The position numbers were made by a program, and so were the translations under genes. This document shows, one piece after another, positions 1-5,699 of a DNA stretch of 6,087 nt. Within the stretch, counting starts at the first letter, position 1, and each line of letters begins with the position of its first letter. The stretch is from an uncultured Taibaiella sp. (lineage in GTDB: Bacteria > Bacteroidota > Bacteroidia > Chitinophagales > Chitinophagaceae): contig CAMPJV010000166.1 in assembly GCA_946886975.1 (NCBI GenBank), positions 1 through 6,087 of the forward strand, read 5' to 3'. The notes beneath the pieces were generated by a model. That model was not told the DNA's origin. It saw only the letters and a program-made list of their open reading frames with translations, and did no database searches.

Positions 1-1124
1 ATTATAGCCAGACCCTTGATCCTAACCTGCAGTTATTTGCCGGCAGGCAGTATGCCCCACAGGAAAAATCCAATTTCGGCATATTTATGGACTCTTCCCC
101 CGATCGATGGGGTAAAGTTTTAATGAGACGCCGGGAAGCCATACTAGCACGCAAAGAGGACCGGAAACCTACCACCCTTTTAGAATCTGATTACCTACTA
201 GGCGTATATGACGGACATCGTATGGGCGCCCTCAGATTCAAGACAAATATTGAGGAGGCCTTTCTAAGCGACGAGAAGGATCTTGCGTCGCCGCCATGGG
301 CATCCCTTCGGGAACTGGAATATGCAAGCTTGCGACTGGAAGCTGAGGAGGACATGAAAGACGATGAAGCCATTAAATGGCTAAATATGCTAATGGCGCC
401 AGGTGCATCGCTAGGGGGAGCAAGGCCAAAGGCCAGCATTAAGGATACGAAAGGAGAACTCTGGATAGCGAAATTCCCAAGCGTGGCGGATGACCGGAAT
501 ATTGGCGCCTGGGAAATGGTAGTACGTGAGCTGGCAGAATTGGCTGGCATACGTGTATCACGTGCTATGCTAAAGAAGTTTAGCGGTAAGCACCATACCT
601 TTCTTTCGCAACGGTTTGACAGGATTGACGAAGCAACCAGACTACATTTCGCATCGGCTATGACCCTCTTAGGCCATAATGACGGAGAAGGACACCAGGA
701 AGGCGTTAGTTACCTGGAGCTTGCGGAGTTTATCAGCACCTCCGGAGTAAACGTAAAAAAAGAGCTGGAAGAACTATGGCGAAGGATTGTATTCAACATC
801 TGTGTCAAGAATACAGATGATCATTTGCGCAACCATGGATTCATCCTAACTACAGGAGGTTGGGAACTTTCCCCTGCCTACGATATGAACCCTGTACCCA
901 ATGGCCATGGCCTTACACTTAACATATCTGAGGACGATAATTCTTTAGACATAGATCTGGCCTTGTCAGTAGCACAGTACTTCCGGATCGTGAAGAAAGA
1001 TGGGGAAGGAATAATAGACCAGGTGCTAAGCGCGGTAGGACAATGGAGGAAGATTGCTACCAAACATAAACTCTCGAAGGCGGAGCAAGATAGTATGGAA
1101 GGAGCGTTTAGGACGGTGATCTAA
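1..1124 (+). CDS. HipA-family serine/threonine kinase (type II toxin-antitoxin toxin), 5' end outside window
   Basis: HipA proteins are Ser/Thr kinases, usually the toxin partner of a DNA-binding HipB antitoxin; known members phosphorylate aminoacyl-tRNA synthetases, but the substrate here cannot be told. The frame is open from base 3. The residues before the ATG at 87 continue the family sequence (LDPNLQLFAGRQ, then FGIFMDSSPDRWGK), so that ATG is an internal Met and the true start lies upstream, perhaps 60-70 residues away. Numbering from that Met: an RRREAILAR segment (14-22); a glycine-rich phosphate-binding loop GASLGGARPKAS (106-117); WIAKFPS (126-132) with the likely ATP-binding Lys129; SQRFDR (174-179); the catalytic loop NTDDHLRNHGF (242-252), with Asp244 the likely catalytic base; and LSPAYDMNP (261-269), with Asp266 the likely metal-binding Asp. 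All kinase motifs look intact, so activity is plausible. No antitoxin gene is visible; it would be to the left. HipA family membership is very likely; toxicity is inferred. Confidence 0.93.
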   Translation, partial: YSQTLDPNLQLFAGRQYAPQEKSNFGIFMDSSPDRWGKVLMRRREAILARKEDRKPTTLLESDYLLGVYDGHRMGALRFKTNIEEAFLSDEKDLASPPWASLRELEYASLRLEAEEDMKDDEAIKWLNMLMAPGASLGGARPKASIKDTKGELWIAKFPSVADDRNIGAWEMVVRELAELAGIRVSRAMLKKFSGKHHTFLSQRFDRIDEATRLHFASAMTLLGHNDGEGHQEGVSYLELAEFISTSGVNVKKELEELWRRIVFNICVKNTDDHLRNHGFILTTGGWELSPAYDMNPVPNGHGLTLNISEDDNSLDIDLALSVAQYFRIVKKDGEGIIDQVLSAVGQWRKIATKHKLSKAEQDSMEGAFRTVI

Positions 1125-1202
1125 CCTTCTTCCAAATGAAAACTTTCAATACCCTGTTTATCCCTCGGGGATTGTCAGCCATTGATAAATTCTGAACGGG
1201 CT

Positions 1203-1243
1203 AAAAACACCAAAGCCTGTAAATCAATGATTTTACAGGCTTT
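1203..1243 (-). terminator. Rho-independent terminator of tRNA-Ser
   Basis: A perfect 12-bp inverted repeat (AAAGCCTGTAAA at 1212-1223, TTTACAGGCTTT at 1232-1243) encloses an 8-nt loop. On the minus strand the stem is followed by GGTGTTTTTAG, giving a five-T run just downstream of the tRNA-Ser 3' end. On the plus strand the stem ends in TTTT, so it may also stop hipA-like transcripts, but less convincingly. Confidence 0.85.
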
Positions 1244-1264
1244 TGGAATTGTTTGATTGGATAT

Positions 1265-1352
1265 TGGCGGAGGGAGAGGGATTCGAACCCCCGGACCTGT
1301 AACAGTCAACAGTTTTCAAGACTGCCGCAATCGACCACTCTGCCATCCCTCC
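1265..1352 (-). tRNA. tRNA-Ser (anticodon UGA)
   Basis: On the minus strand the acceptor arm GGAGGGA (1352-1346) pairs with TCCCTCC, followed by discriminator G (1268) and a genome-encoded CCA (1265-1267). The T-loop TTCGAAT is closed by a 5-bp stem (GGGGG/CCCTC). The anticodon loop is CTTGAAA with anticodon TGA, which reads UCA-type serine codons. A long variable arm (GAC...GTC) between the anticodon and T stems is the class II signature expected of tRNA-Ser. The gene is 85 nt without CCA and 88 nt with it. It is a single-gene unit with its own promoter and terminator. Confidence 0.97.
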
Positions 1353-1357
1353 GCGGA

Positions 1358-1386
1358 CAAAATTAGAATAGCAGGTGGATATTCAA
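1358..1386 (-). promoter_or_regulatory. Bacteroidota-type promoter of tRNA-Ser
   Basis: Reading the minus strand, TTG (1386-1384) is followed by an 18-nt spacer and TAATTTTG (1365-1358). This fits the -33 TTG / -7 TAnnTTTG pattern of the primary sigma factor in Bacteroidota. The -7 element ends 5 nt before the mature tRNA 5' end, so transcription would begin at or within a few bases of the tRNA. Confidence 0.85.
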
Positions 1387-1490
1387 AAAGTTTTTTAAGA
1401 ACGGCATAGATATTTTCTAAGCTTATGTTAATTCCCGCTGTATCGCGGTTCAATTGAAACCAGAACGACCCGGGGTCCGTAAGTAATAAG

Positions 1491-1498
1491 TAAATTTG
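1491..1498 (+). promoter_or_regulatory. Possible -7 element (TAAATTTG) at the msrA start
   Basis: TAAATTTG matches TAnnTTTG exactly and lies 6 nt before the chosen msrA ATG. No TTG is found 17-23 nt upstream (the area is the GC-rich CCCGGGGTCC stretch), so only half of a promoter is present. If it is used, msrA mRNA would start at or next to the ATG. It may equally be a chance match. Confidence 0.35.
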
Positions 1499-1504
1499 AA
1501 AAGT

Positions 1505-2185
1505 ATGTACAGGATCACACAGGCAATGCTGGGCGCTGCGTTGGTTTTCACGCAGTTTACAGCTTGTGCGCAGAAGGAAAACATGGAGCATTCAAAAACA
1601 TTTAAGAAAATGACTGAGGCAACGGCAACGGGTATGGAGAATAAGGAACAAGTGGCTACATTCGGAGCGGGATGCTTCTGGTGCACAGAGGCACAGTTTC
1701 AGCAATTGGAGGGGGTAACTAAGGTGGAATCAGGATATAGCGGTGGGCTGGTCGACAGTCCAACATACAAGCAAGTATGCACCGGCACGACCGGACATGC
1801 GGAGGTGACAAACGTGTACTATGATCCTGCGAAGATCAGCTTTGATGAGCTATTGGCTGCATTTTGGGTGGCGCATGACCCTACACAGCTGAACAGGCAA
1901 GGCAATGATGTGGGCACTCAATATAGAAGTGTAGTGTTTTATCATAACAAAGAGCAGAAGCGAAAGGCTGAGGAATACAAACAGAAGCTGAATGAAGAAA
2001 AAGCCTACGGCTCCGACGTGGTAACTGAGATCTCGCCATATACCAATTTCTACAAGGCTGAGGATTATCACCAGAACTACTACAATGAAAATGGCTCGCA
2101 GCCTTATTGTGTATTTGTCGTGAAACCTAAGCTGGACAAGTTTAAGAAGGTATTTAAGGATAGGCTAAAGGAAAAAGCGCATTAG
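1505..2185 (+). CDS. msrA: Peptide-methionine (S)-S-oxide reductase MsrA, predicted lipoprotein
   Basis: MsrA reduces the S-epimer of methionine sulfoxide in oxidised proteins. The family signature GAGCFWC is at residues 54-60 with catalytic Cys57, followed by GYSGG, CTGTTGHAEV, the HDPTQLNRQGNDVGTQYRS block and YHQNYY. A C-terminal Cys in QPYCVFVVKPK is a candidate resolving cysteine. I chose the ATG at 1505 (226 aa) over an in-frame TTG three codons upstream, because it directly begins a signal sequence: MYR, a hydrophobic stretch, then a lipobox-like FTAC with Cys21. A linker of about 30 residues precedes the enzyme domain. This suggests export and lipid anchoring, so the enzyme would repair envelope proteins; the lipobox is imperfect (Phe at -3), so this is inference. 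A methionine before the domain (M27, M36 or M44) would give a cytoplasmic form. It is transcribed alone and convergent with the next gene. Confidence 0.96.
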   Translation: MYRITQAMLGAALVFTQFTACAQKENMEHSKTFKKMTEATATGMENKEQVATFGAGCFWCTEAQFQQLEGVTKVESGYSGGLVDSPTYKQVCTGTTGHAEVTNVYYDPAKISFDELLAAFWVAHDPTQLNRQGNDVGTQYRSVVFYHNKEQKRKAEEYKQKLNEEKAYGSDVVTEISPYTNFYKAEDYHQNYYNENGSQPYCVFVVKPKLDKFKKVFKDRLKEKAH

Positions 2186-2191
2186 CGCACA

Positions 2192-2226
2192 AACAAAGAA
2201 GGCTGTCCATGACAGCCTTCTTTGTT
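2192..2226. terminator. Shared hairpin terminator between convergent msrA and lipoprotein gene
   Basis: A perfect 16-bp inverted repeat (2192-2207 with 2211-2226; core GAAGGCTGTC/GACAGCCTTC) has a 3-nt CAT loop. It begins 7 nt after the msrA stop and ends 15 nt before the stop of the convergent gene. Because the outer stem is A-rich on one arm and T-rich on the other, either strand yields a GC-core hairpin followed by CTTTGTT, so it can serve both genes. There is no separate T run beyond the stem. Confidence 0.85.
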
Positions 2227-2241
2227 GCTCATTATCATTTG

Positions 2242-2670
2242 CTATTGGATATCGTCCACTATCGTACCGGATAACCTTGCGGTCTCGCCCGTGCTGCTCG
2301 TCAGGTCGACCTCAGGGATATTGTAAATGATCCTACCATTGTCGAAAGTAGTAGTGATGACCTTGACAGTATTGGTGCTCGAATAGCTCATGGTGCCATC
2401 CTGCAAATAAATTGAGGCTCTGCCGGGATAAACGATAGAGGAGATGGTATCGGCTCTGTTGGCTGTCGGAGGCTGGTGGAAATTGATGGTAACGTAATAA
2501 ATATCGGAATCTCTGGCCTGCACCCCGGCGATACCTGTGCTAAATATTGTGTCCGGAGCATGGGCTACGCCATTTACATACCAAACGCCCATAGGACTTT
2601 CAAGTGCATCTTTGTCCGATTTTGAACAGGCCGCAACAAAGAACAATGCAACTATTACCAGGTATTTCAT
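2242..2670 (-). CDS. Small predicted lipoprotein of unknown function
   Basis: This 142-residue protein starts MKYLVIVALFFVAACSKSD, a short basic N-region, a hydrophobic core and a good lipobox (VAAC, lipidated Cys15), followed by the Ser/Lys/Asp-rich tether common in Bacteroidota surface or periplasmic lipoproteins. The mature part opens with MGVWYVNGVAHAPDTI and then alternates short polar and hydrophobic stretches rich in Thr, Ser, Val and Ile, ending in LSGTIVDDIQ. This pattern suggests an all-beta domain of about 115 residues. There is no catalytic motif, no Cys pair and no repeat. I do not recognise a family; the GVWYVNG opening recalls small beta-sandwich lipoproteins common in this phylum, but that is only an impression. 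The gene stands alone between two terminators, and no convincing promoter or ribosome binding site is seen before the ATG. Confidence 0.85.
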   Translation of the reverse strand: MKYLVIVALFFVAACSKSDKDALESPMGVWYVNGVAHAPDTIFSTGIAGVQARDSDIYYVTINFHQPPTANRADTISSIVYPGRASIYLQDGTMSYSSTNTVKVITTTFDNGRIIYNIPEVDLTSSTGETARLSGTIVDDIQ

Positions 2671-2862
2671 AGAAAGACAGTTTTTGAGTGAATCATCCGG
2701 TTCAATACGTTTTCAATGATATATCGGACAGATACACGGCACTAATTACTGAATAAATTGTGAGAAATGCAATAACGCAGCTTCGCCGGGTCAGGCAAAT
2801 GGTGGGAAAGGGCTCTAATCGCCAAGCCAGTGACACACAAACAAAATGTCTATAGTGACACT
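2671..2862. other. Intergenic stretch with no recognised gene
   Basis: This is the space between the lipoprotein start and the tRNA-Leu terminator. It should contain the lipoprotein promoter on the minus strand, but the best -7-like string there (TATCATTG near 2720) has a mismatch and no TTG at the right distance. An 8-nt direct repeat AGTGACAC (2829-2836 and 2854-2861) is the only other structure seen, and may be chance. Confidence 0.5.
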
Positions 2863-2896
2863 AAAAACAAGAAAGCCTGGCGAATCGCCAGGCTTT
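2863..2896 (-). terminator. Rho-independent terminator of tRNA-Leu
   Basis: An 11-bp perfect stem (AAAGCCTGGCG at 2872-2882, CGCCAGGCTTT at 2886-2896) has a 3-nt loop. On the minus strand it is followed by CTTGTTTTTAG, with a five-T run. It lies 15 nt beyond the tRNA 3' end. Confidence 0.9.
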
Positions 2897-2910
2897 GAAA
2901 TTCTTGTTAG

Positions 2911-2995
2911 TGCGGCAGAGGAGATTCGAACTCCCACGCCCATGACAGGCGCTACCACCTCAAAGTAGTGCGTCTACCAGTTTCGCCACCGCCGC
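2911..2995 (-). tRNA. tRNA-Leu (anticodon GAG)
   Basis: On the minus strand the acceptor GCGGCGG (2995-2989) pairs with CTGCCGC (2918-2912; one G-U pair) and the discriminator is A (2911). The anticodon stem CTACT/GGTAG closes the loop TTGAGGT, placing anticodon GAG, which reads CUC/CUU leucine codons. The T-loop is TTCGAAT, and a long class II variable arm (GCGCCTGTCATGGGCGT region) fits tRNA-Leu. After the discriminator the DNA reads CTA, so CCA is not encoded and must be added enzymatically, unlike the tRNA-Ser gene in this window. It is a single-gene unit. Confidence 0.97.
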
Positions 2996-3008
2996 ATCTG
3001 AGGGATTG

Positions 3009-3036
3009 CAAAAGTAAAGGAAAAATTGAAAATCAA
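3009..3036 (-). promoter_or_regulatory. Bacteroidota-type promoter of tRNA-Leu
   Basis: Reading the minus strand, TTG (3036-3034) is followed by a 17-nt AT-rich spacer and TACTTTTG (3016-3009), an exact TAnnTTTG. Transcription would begin about 7 nt before the mature tRNA 5' end. It lies in the gap after the histidine kinase stop, so the tRNA need not rely on readthrough from that gene. Confidence 0.85.
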
Positions 3037-3058
3037 AAACGTAATAAAAGAAGCCTTT

Positions 3059-4195
3059 CTATCGACGTAGGATAATACGGAATATAGTGCCCTTACCGAC
3101 CTCTGAATGCTTGACGTAAAGAGAACCATGGTGGTACTTTTCAATAATTCTCTTGCTAAGCGAAAGCCCGAGCCCCCACCCTCTCTTCTTCGTGGTAAAA
3201 CCGGGACTGAAGATCTTTTTAATATGACGCTTAGAGATGCCTTTACCGCTGTCGCAAACATCTATCCAGACCTGGTGCGGGTGATTGACGACCCTGATAT
3301 CAATTCTTCCTTTACCATCCATAGAATCCAGCGCATTCCTCAGAAGGTTTTCCAAAACCCATTCAAAAAGGGGCCCGTTCAGGTTTATAGGGATCTCCTC
3401 GTCGTTTGTCTTCATGGTAAATTCCACTCTGCTGGACGCCCTCTTCTCCATATAGCTTACCATATTCCTTACGCGCACCATCACATCCTCCTCTTCAAGC
3501 TGGGGAGCGCTTCCGACCTTACTGAATCGCTCTGCAACGAGCTTTAATCGCTCGAGGTCCTTCTGCATTTCAGTGACTGCCTCGGGATTACAATCACCTT
3601 CCTTTAAAAGTTCAACCCAGGCCTCGATGGAGCTTAACGGGGTACCCAACTGATGGGCCGTTTCCTTGGAGAGGCCGACCCAGACCTGGTTCTGAAGGGA
3701 ACGGTGGGCCGCGCTCAGGGCAACAAGCACCACAAGCAGGAACAGGAAGATGATCGTGATCTGCACATATGGGTAAAAACGCAACTGGGTTAGTAGCGAT
3801 GATTGTCCGTAATAAATAAGATTTTTACCAATCCCAAAGTCTGCCACTATCGGGAGGTGCATGTCTTTGAACTCAGCAAGCTTGACCGTCAGGTGCTTTT
3901 TAAAATTTTTTGTGCGTACGCTGTCGATATTCTTGTGGTCAATAATATTATCCGACTCGTCGGTGATTATGACCGGGATAGTTGTGTTCTGAGCAACGAA
4001 TGTCTGTGCGAATGTGATCTCGTCCTCATTCGTAGCTGTAGCGAGCGTCTTGAGGCCGGAAGCGTACTGCTCTACCTTCTTCTTCTCTTCCTCTGCTAAC
4101 TTTCGCGCAAGCTGATTAGTATAGTAAAGAGAAGCCGACACTATTGAAAGTGCAATGACTACTAAGTAGGTTTTCCAATTAATGTATTGACCCAT
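3059..4195 (-). CDS. Membrane-bound sensor histidine kinase (two-component system)
   Basis: This 378-residue kinase would sense a signal outside the inner membrane and pass phosphate to a response regulator. Order of parts: cytoplasmic tip; membrane helix 1 (about 9-27); a periplasmic sensor region (about 28-140) opening with a charged helix (LARKLAEEEKKKVEQ) and carrying IPVIITDESDNIID; membrane helix 2 (about 142-163); the dimerisation/phosphoacceptor helix with ETAHQLGTPLSS, phosphorylated residue His181; then the ATPase domain with N-box ENLLRNALD (282-290), G1 box DSGKGI (315-320), F-box-like FSPGFTTKK (329-337) and G2 box GWGLGLSLSK (339-348). All catalytic boxes are present and there is no receiver domain. 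No response regulator is adjacent on either side, so it is an orphan in this window. The sensor region is about 110 residues, a size compatible with a PAS-like periplasmic fold, but I cannot assign it. No clear promoter is seen; the gene is divergent from the next one, with 89 bp between the starts. Confidence 0.96.
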   Translation of the reverse strand: MGQYINWKTYLVVIALSIVSASLYYTNQLARKLAEEEKKKVEQYASGLKTLATATNEDEITFAQTFVAQNTTIPVIITDESDNIIDHKNIDSVRTKNFKKHLTVKLAEFKDMHLPIVADFGIGKNLIYYGQSSLLTQLRFYPYVQITIIFLFLLVVLVALSAAHRSLQNQVWVGLSKETAHQLGTPLSSIEAWVELLKEGDCNPEAVTEMQKDLERLKLVAERFSKVGSAPQLEEEDVMVRVRNMVSYMEKRASSRVEFTMKTNDEEIPINLNGPLFEWVLENLLRNALDSMDGKGRIDIRVVNHPHQVWIDVCDSGKGISKRHIKKIFSPGFTTKKRGWGLGLSLSKRIIEKYHHGSLYVKHSEVGKGTIFRIILRR

Positions 4196-4230
4196 AGCGG
4201 CTTCGTCTGAACGTAAGGAAGGTAAAAATA

Positions 4231-4262
4231 TTGTGAATTTGAACGAATAACTACTATTTTTG
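4231..4262 (+). promoter_or_regulatory. Bacteroidota-type promoter of the small membrane protein / glycosyltransferase unit
   Basis: TTG (4231-4233), a 21-nt spacer and TATTTTTG (4255-4262) match the -33/-7 consensus. The expected transcription start near 4269 leaves a leader of about 15 nt before the ATG at 4285. An alternative TTTG at 4238 is too close (13 nt) to the -7 element. Confidence 0.8.
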
Positions 4263-4284
4263 TGCGCGGTAATTTTTCTCCTTC

Positions 4285-4503
4285 ATGGACATTCAACACA
4301 ACAATCAGGACGCATTAGTAGACAACCCGGCAGATATTGAGGTGAACAAGCCTTCAAAGTCCCGTTTCTTATTCTTGTTGTTCTTTTTTGGTTTTTTCAT
4401 ATTTGCCTGGGCCGGGTGCTTCAACTTGTGGACGCACAGGTATCAAAATCCAGAGGTGGAAAACGTTCCCAAAAGCAGCCTGTACCAACCAGAGTACAAA
4501 TAG
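4285..4503 (+). CDS. Small single-pass membrane protein of unknown function
   Basis: The 72 residues form three parts: a polar, acidic, Asn/Asp-rich N-terminus (1-26) ending in KPSKSR; one strongly hydrophobic, Phe-rich helix (about 27-48, FLFLLFFFGFFIFAWAGCFN); and a short polar tail with Pro and Tyr. The basic residues just before the helix suggest the N-terminus stays in the cytoplasm. It has no cleavable signal and no known motif. It is a real gene rather than chance: it has a good promoter, no strong competing frame, and is followed after 15 bp by the glycosyltransferase start, implying co-transcription. The obvious guess is a membrane partner of the glycosyltransferase, but nothing in the sequence proves this. 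Confidence 0.8.
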   Translation: MDIQHNNQDALVDNPADIEVNKPSKSRFLFLLFFFGFFIFAWAGCFNLWTHRYQNPEVENVPKSSLYQPEYK

Positions 4504-4518
4504 GGATGCTGCCTGGCA

Positions 4519-5568
4519 ATGATCATTTCTGAGCAAGATACTGCAGTAGTCATTCTTAGCTATAATGGCAGGAAATGGCATGAGTTATTCTTACCAAAGA
4601 TAGTTGCAGAGGCATCCTCTGGCTATGACGTGATCCTTGTAGACAACGCGTCGACGGATGACACCTTACAATACCTTCAGGAAAACTACGACACGATAAA
4701 GATCATACGGGTAGCCACGAACCGCGGCTTTGCAAATGGTTATTACGAAGCGCTCAAGCAAATACAGGCGAAATACTACGTTCTGCTTAGTACGGATTTC
4801 GAGGTTACCTCTAACTGGTTCCCTCCGCTGCTGACTGCAATGCACCGCTATGAAGGACTTGCGGCCTGCCAGCCCAAAATTCGGTACTGGAGAGAGCGGG
4901 AGTACTTTGAATACGCAGGAGCTGGCGGGGGGTTTATAGACAACTTCGGCTATCTTTTCTGCAGAGGGAGAATCTTTAATGACCTGGAAAAGGATAGCGG
5001 CCAATACGATGACGACATCGAAGTGTTCTGGGCTTCCGGCGGCTGCCTGATGGTACGGGCGGACCTTTACCACCAGGTAGGAGGCCTCGACCTGGATCTA
5101 TATGCGCATATGGAGGAGGTAGACCTCTGCTGGCGGCTAAAAAATGCAGGCTACAAAATAGGATATGTGGGCGGGTCAACCGTTTACCACGTCGGGGGAA
5201 GTGTGATTTCATATGGCAGTCCCCAAAAGCTGTATTATAACTTCCGCAATAACTTGATCCTCCTGTTAAAGAATGAGTCCGCCCGGAGACTTCTTTGGCT
5301 GTTCCCCCTGAGATTTATACTCGATGGAGTGGCAGGACTGCAGATGCTCTTTACCGGGAAATTCAGAGGAACGTACACTATAATCAAGGCTCATTTCAAC
5401 TTTTACGGCAACATAGGTAAATGGCTGCGGAAAAGAAGAGCCGCCCAGCGGCAGGTGACGGTACGCAACAAAGAAGGTATATATAGGAAAAGCATAGTAT
5501 GGCAATACTTTGTCCTGCACAGGAAAGTATTTATTAAGCTAAAGTACGTCCCGAAGCGCCTGGTTTAA
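4519..5568 (+). CDS. Family 2 (GT-A fold) glycosyltransferase
   Basis: The enzyme would transfer a sugar from a nucleotide-sugar donor onto a cell-envelope or lipid-linked glycan; donor and acceptor cannot be read from sequence. Features in the 349 residues: the GT-A opening AVVILSYNG (9-17); nucleotide-binding VDNASTDDT (41-49); NRGFANG (68-74); the metal-site equivalent STDFEV (91-96, Asp93 and Glu95, where relatives usually have S-D-V-E-V); SGGCLMVRADLY (173-184); and the acceptor/catalytic block HMEEVDLCWRL (197-207), followed by YHVGGS and a SPQKLYYNFRNN segment typical of rhamnosyltransferase-like (WbbL-type) members. The last 100 residues contain hydrophobic helices (LLWLFPLRFILDGVAGLQML) and a very basic end (KWLRKRRAAQRQ), suggesting attachment to the inner membrane face. 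The start is 15 bp after the upstream stop. No terminator hairpin is seen after the stop codon. Confidence 0.95.
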   Translation: MIISEQDTAVVILSYNGRKWHELFLPKIVAEASSGYDVILVDNASTDDTLQYLQENYDTIKIIRVATNRGFANGYYEALKQIQAKYYVLLSTDFEVTSNWFPPLLTAMHRYEGLAACQPKIRYWREREYFEYAGAGGGFIDNFGYLFCRGRIFNDLEKDSGQYDDDIEVFWASGGCLMVRADLYHQVGGLDLDLYAHMEEVDLCWRLKNAGYKIGYVGGSTVYHVGGSVISYGSPQKLYYNFRNNLILLLKNESARRLLWLFPLRFILDGVAGLQMLFTGKFRGTYTIIKAHFNFYGNIGKWLRKRRAAQRQVTVRNKEGIYRKSIVWQYFVLHRKVFIKLKYVPKRLV

Positions 5569-5590
5569 GCTGTTTTCTGCACCAAACCTT

Positions 5591-5643
5591 CTGTTCACCG
5601 ACGAAAACCCGCCGTTCACCGACGATTTCCCGCCATTCACCGA
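5591..5643 (+). promoter_or_regulatory. Three direct repeats at 21-bp period, probable LytTR-type operator
   Basis: The unit (C/T)(G/A)TTCACCGA occurs at 5592-5601, 5613-5622 and 5634-5643, exactly 21 bp apart. Units 1 and 2 agree at 18 of 21 positions, differing only where AAA (5605-5607) is replaced by TTT (5626-5628); both end in CCCGCC. The third copy keeps TTCACCGA but then diverges. Direct repeats of about 9-10 bp with a 21-22-bp period are the known binding mode of LytTR-domain response regulators (AgrA, AlgR, LytR), and CCGTTC is the start of the AlgR consensus. The last copy ends 7 bp before the -33 box, an activator position. The factor's identity is inference. Confidence 0.6.
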
Positions 5644-5650
5644 AATGTCC

Positions 5651-5681
5651 TTGTCGTCAGCTCGTCCGGTGCGTATTTTTG
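5651..5681 (+). promoter_or_regulatory. Bacteroidota-type promoter of the LiaF-like gene
   Basis: TTG (5651-5653), a 20-nt spacer and TATTTTTG (5674-5681) match the consensus fully. The transcription start is expected near 5688, leaving about 12 nt of leader before the ATG. The three 21-bp repeats lie directly upstream, which suggests a regulated promoter. Confidence 0.85.
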
Positions 5682-5699
5682 CATAAATATCAAGAGGTT

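Noticed and set aside
1160..1172. Small hairpin ATCCC-TCG-GGGAT after the hipA-like gene as a terminator
   Set aside because: The stem is only 5 bp with no T run on either strand; the 1212-1243 hairpin is a better stop signal.
1449..1458. Palindrome TTCAATTGAA upstream of msrA as an operator
   Set aside because: It is ten AT-rich bases with no second copy; such palindromes are expected by chance in this composition.
2829..2861. Direct repeat AGTGACAC, 25 bp apart, as a regulatory or target-site duplication
   Set aside because: It is short and flanks nothing resembling an element; likely chance.
3107..3547. A 146-residue plus-strand open frame inside the histidine kinase gene
   Set aside because: It is the complement of the kinase's conserved ATPase and dimerisation regions; no start signals or protein motifs are seen.
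4196..4284. A minus-strand promoter for the histidine kinase
   Set aside because: Strings such as TATTTTTA and TACGTTCA lack the full TAnnTTTG and have no TTG at the proper spacing, so none can be supported.
5591..5643. CRISPR or minisatellite reading of the three 21-bp repeats
   Set aside because: There are only three units, with no unique spacers of CRISPR length, and the position directly before a promoter fits an operator far better.
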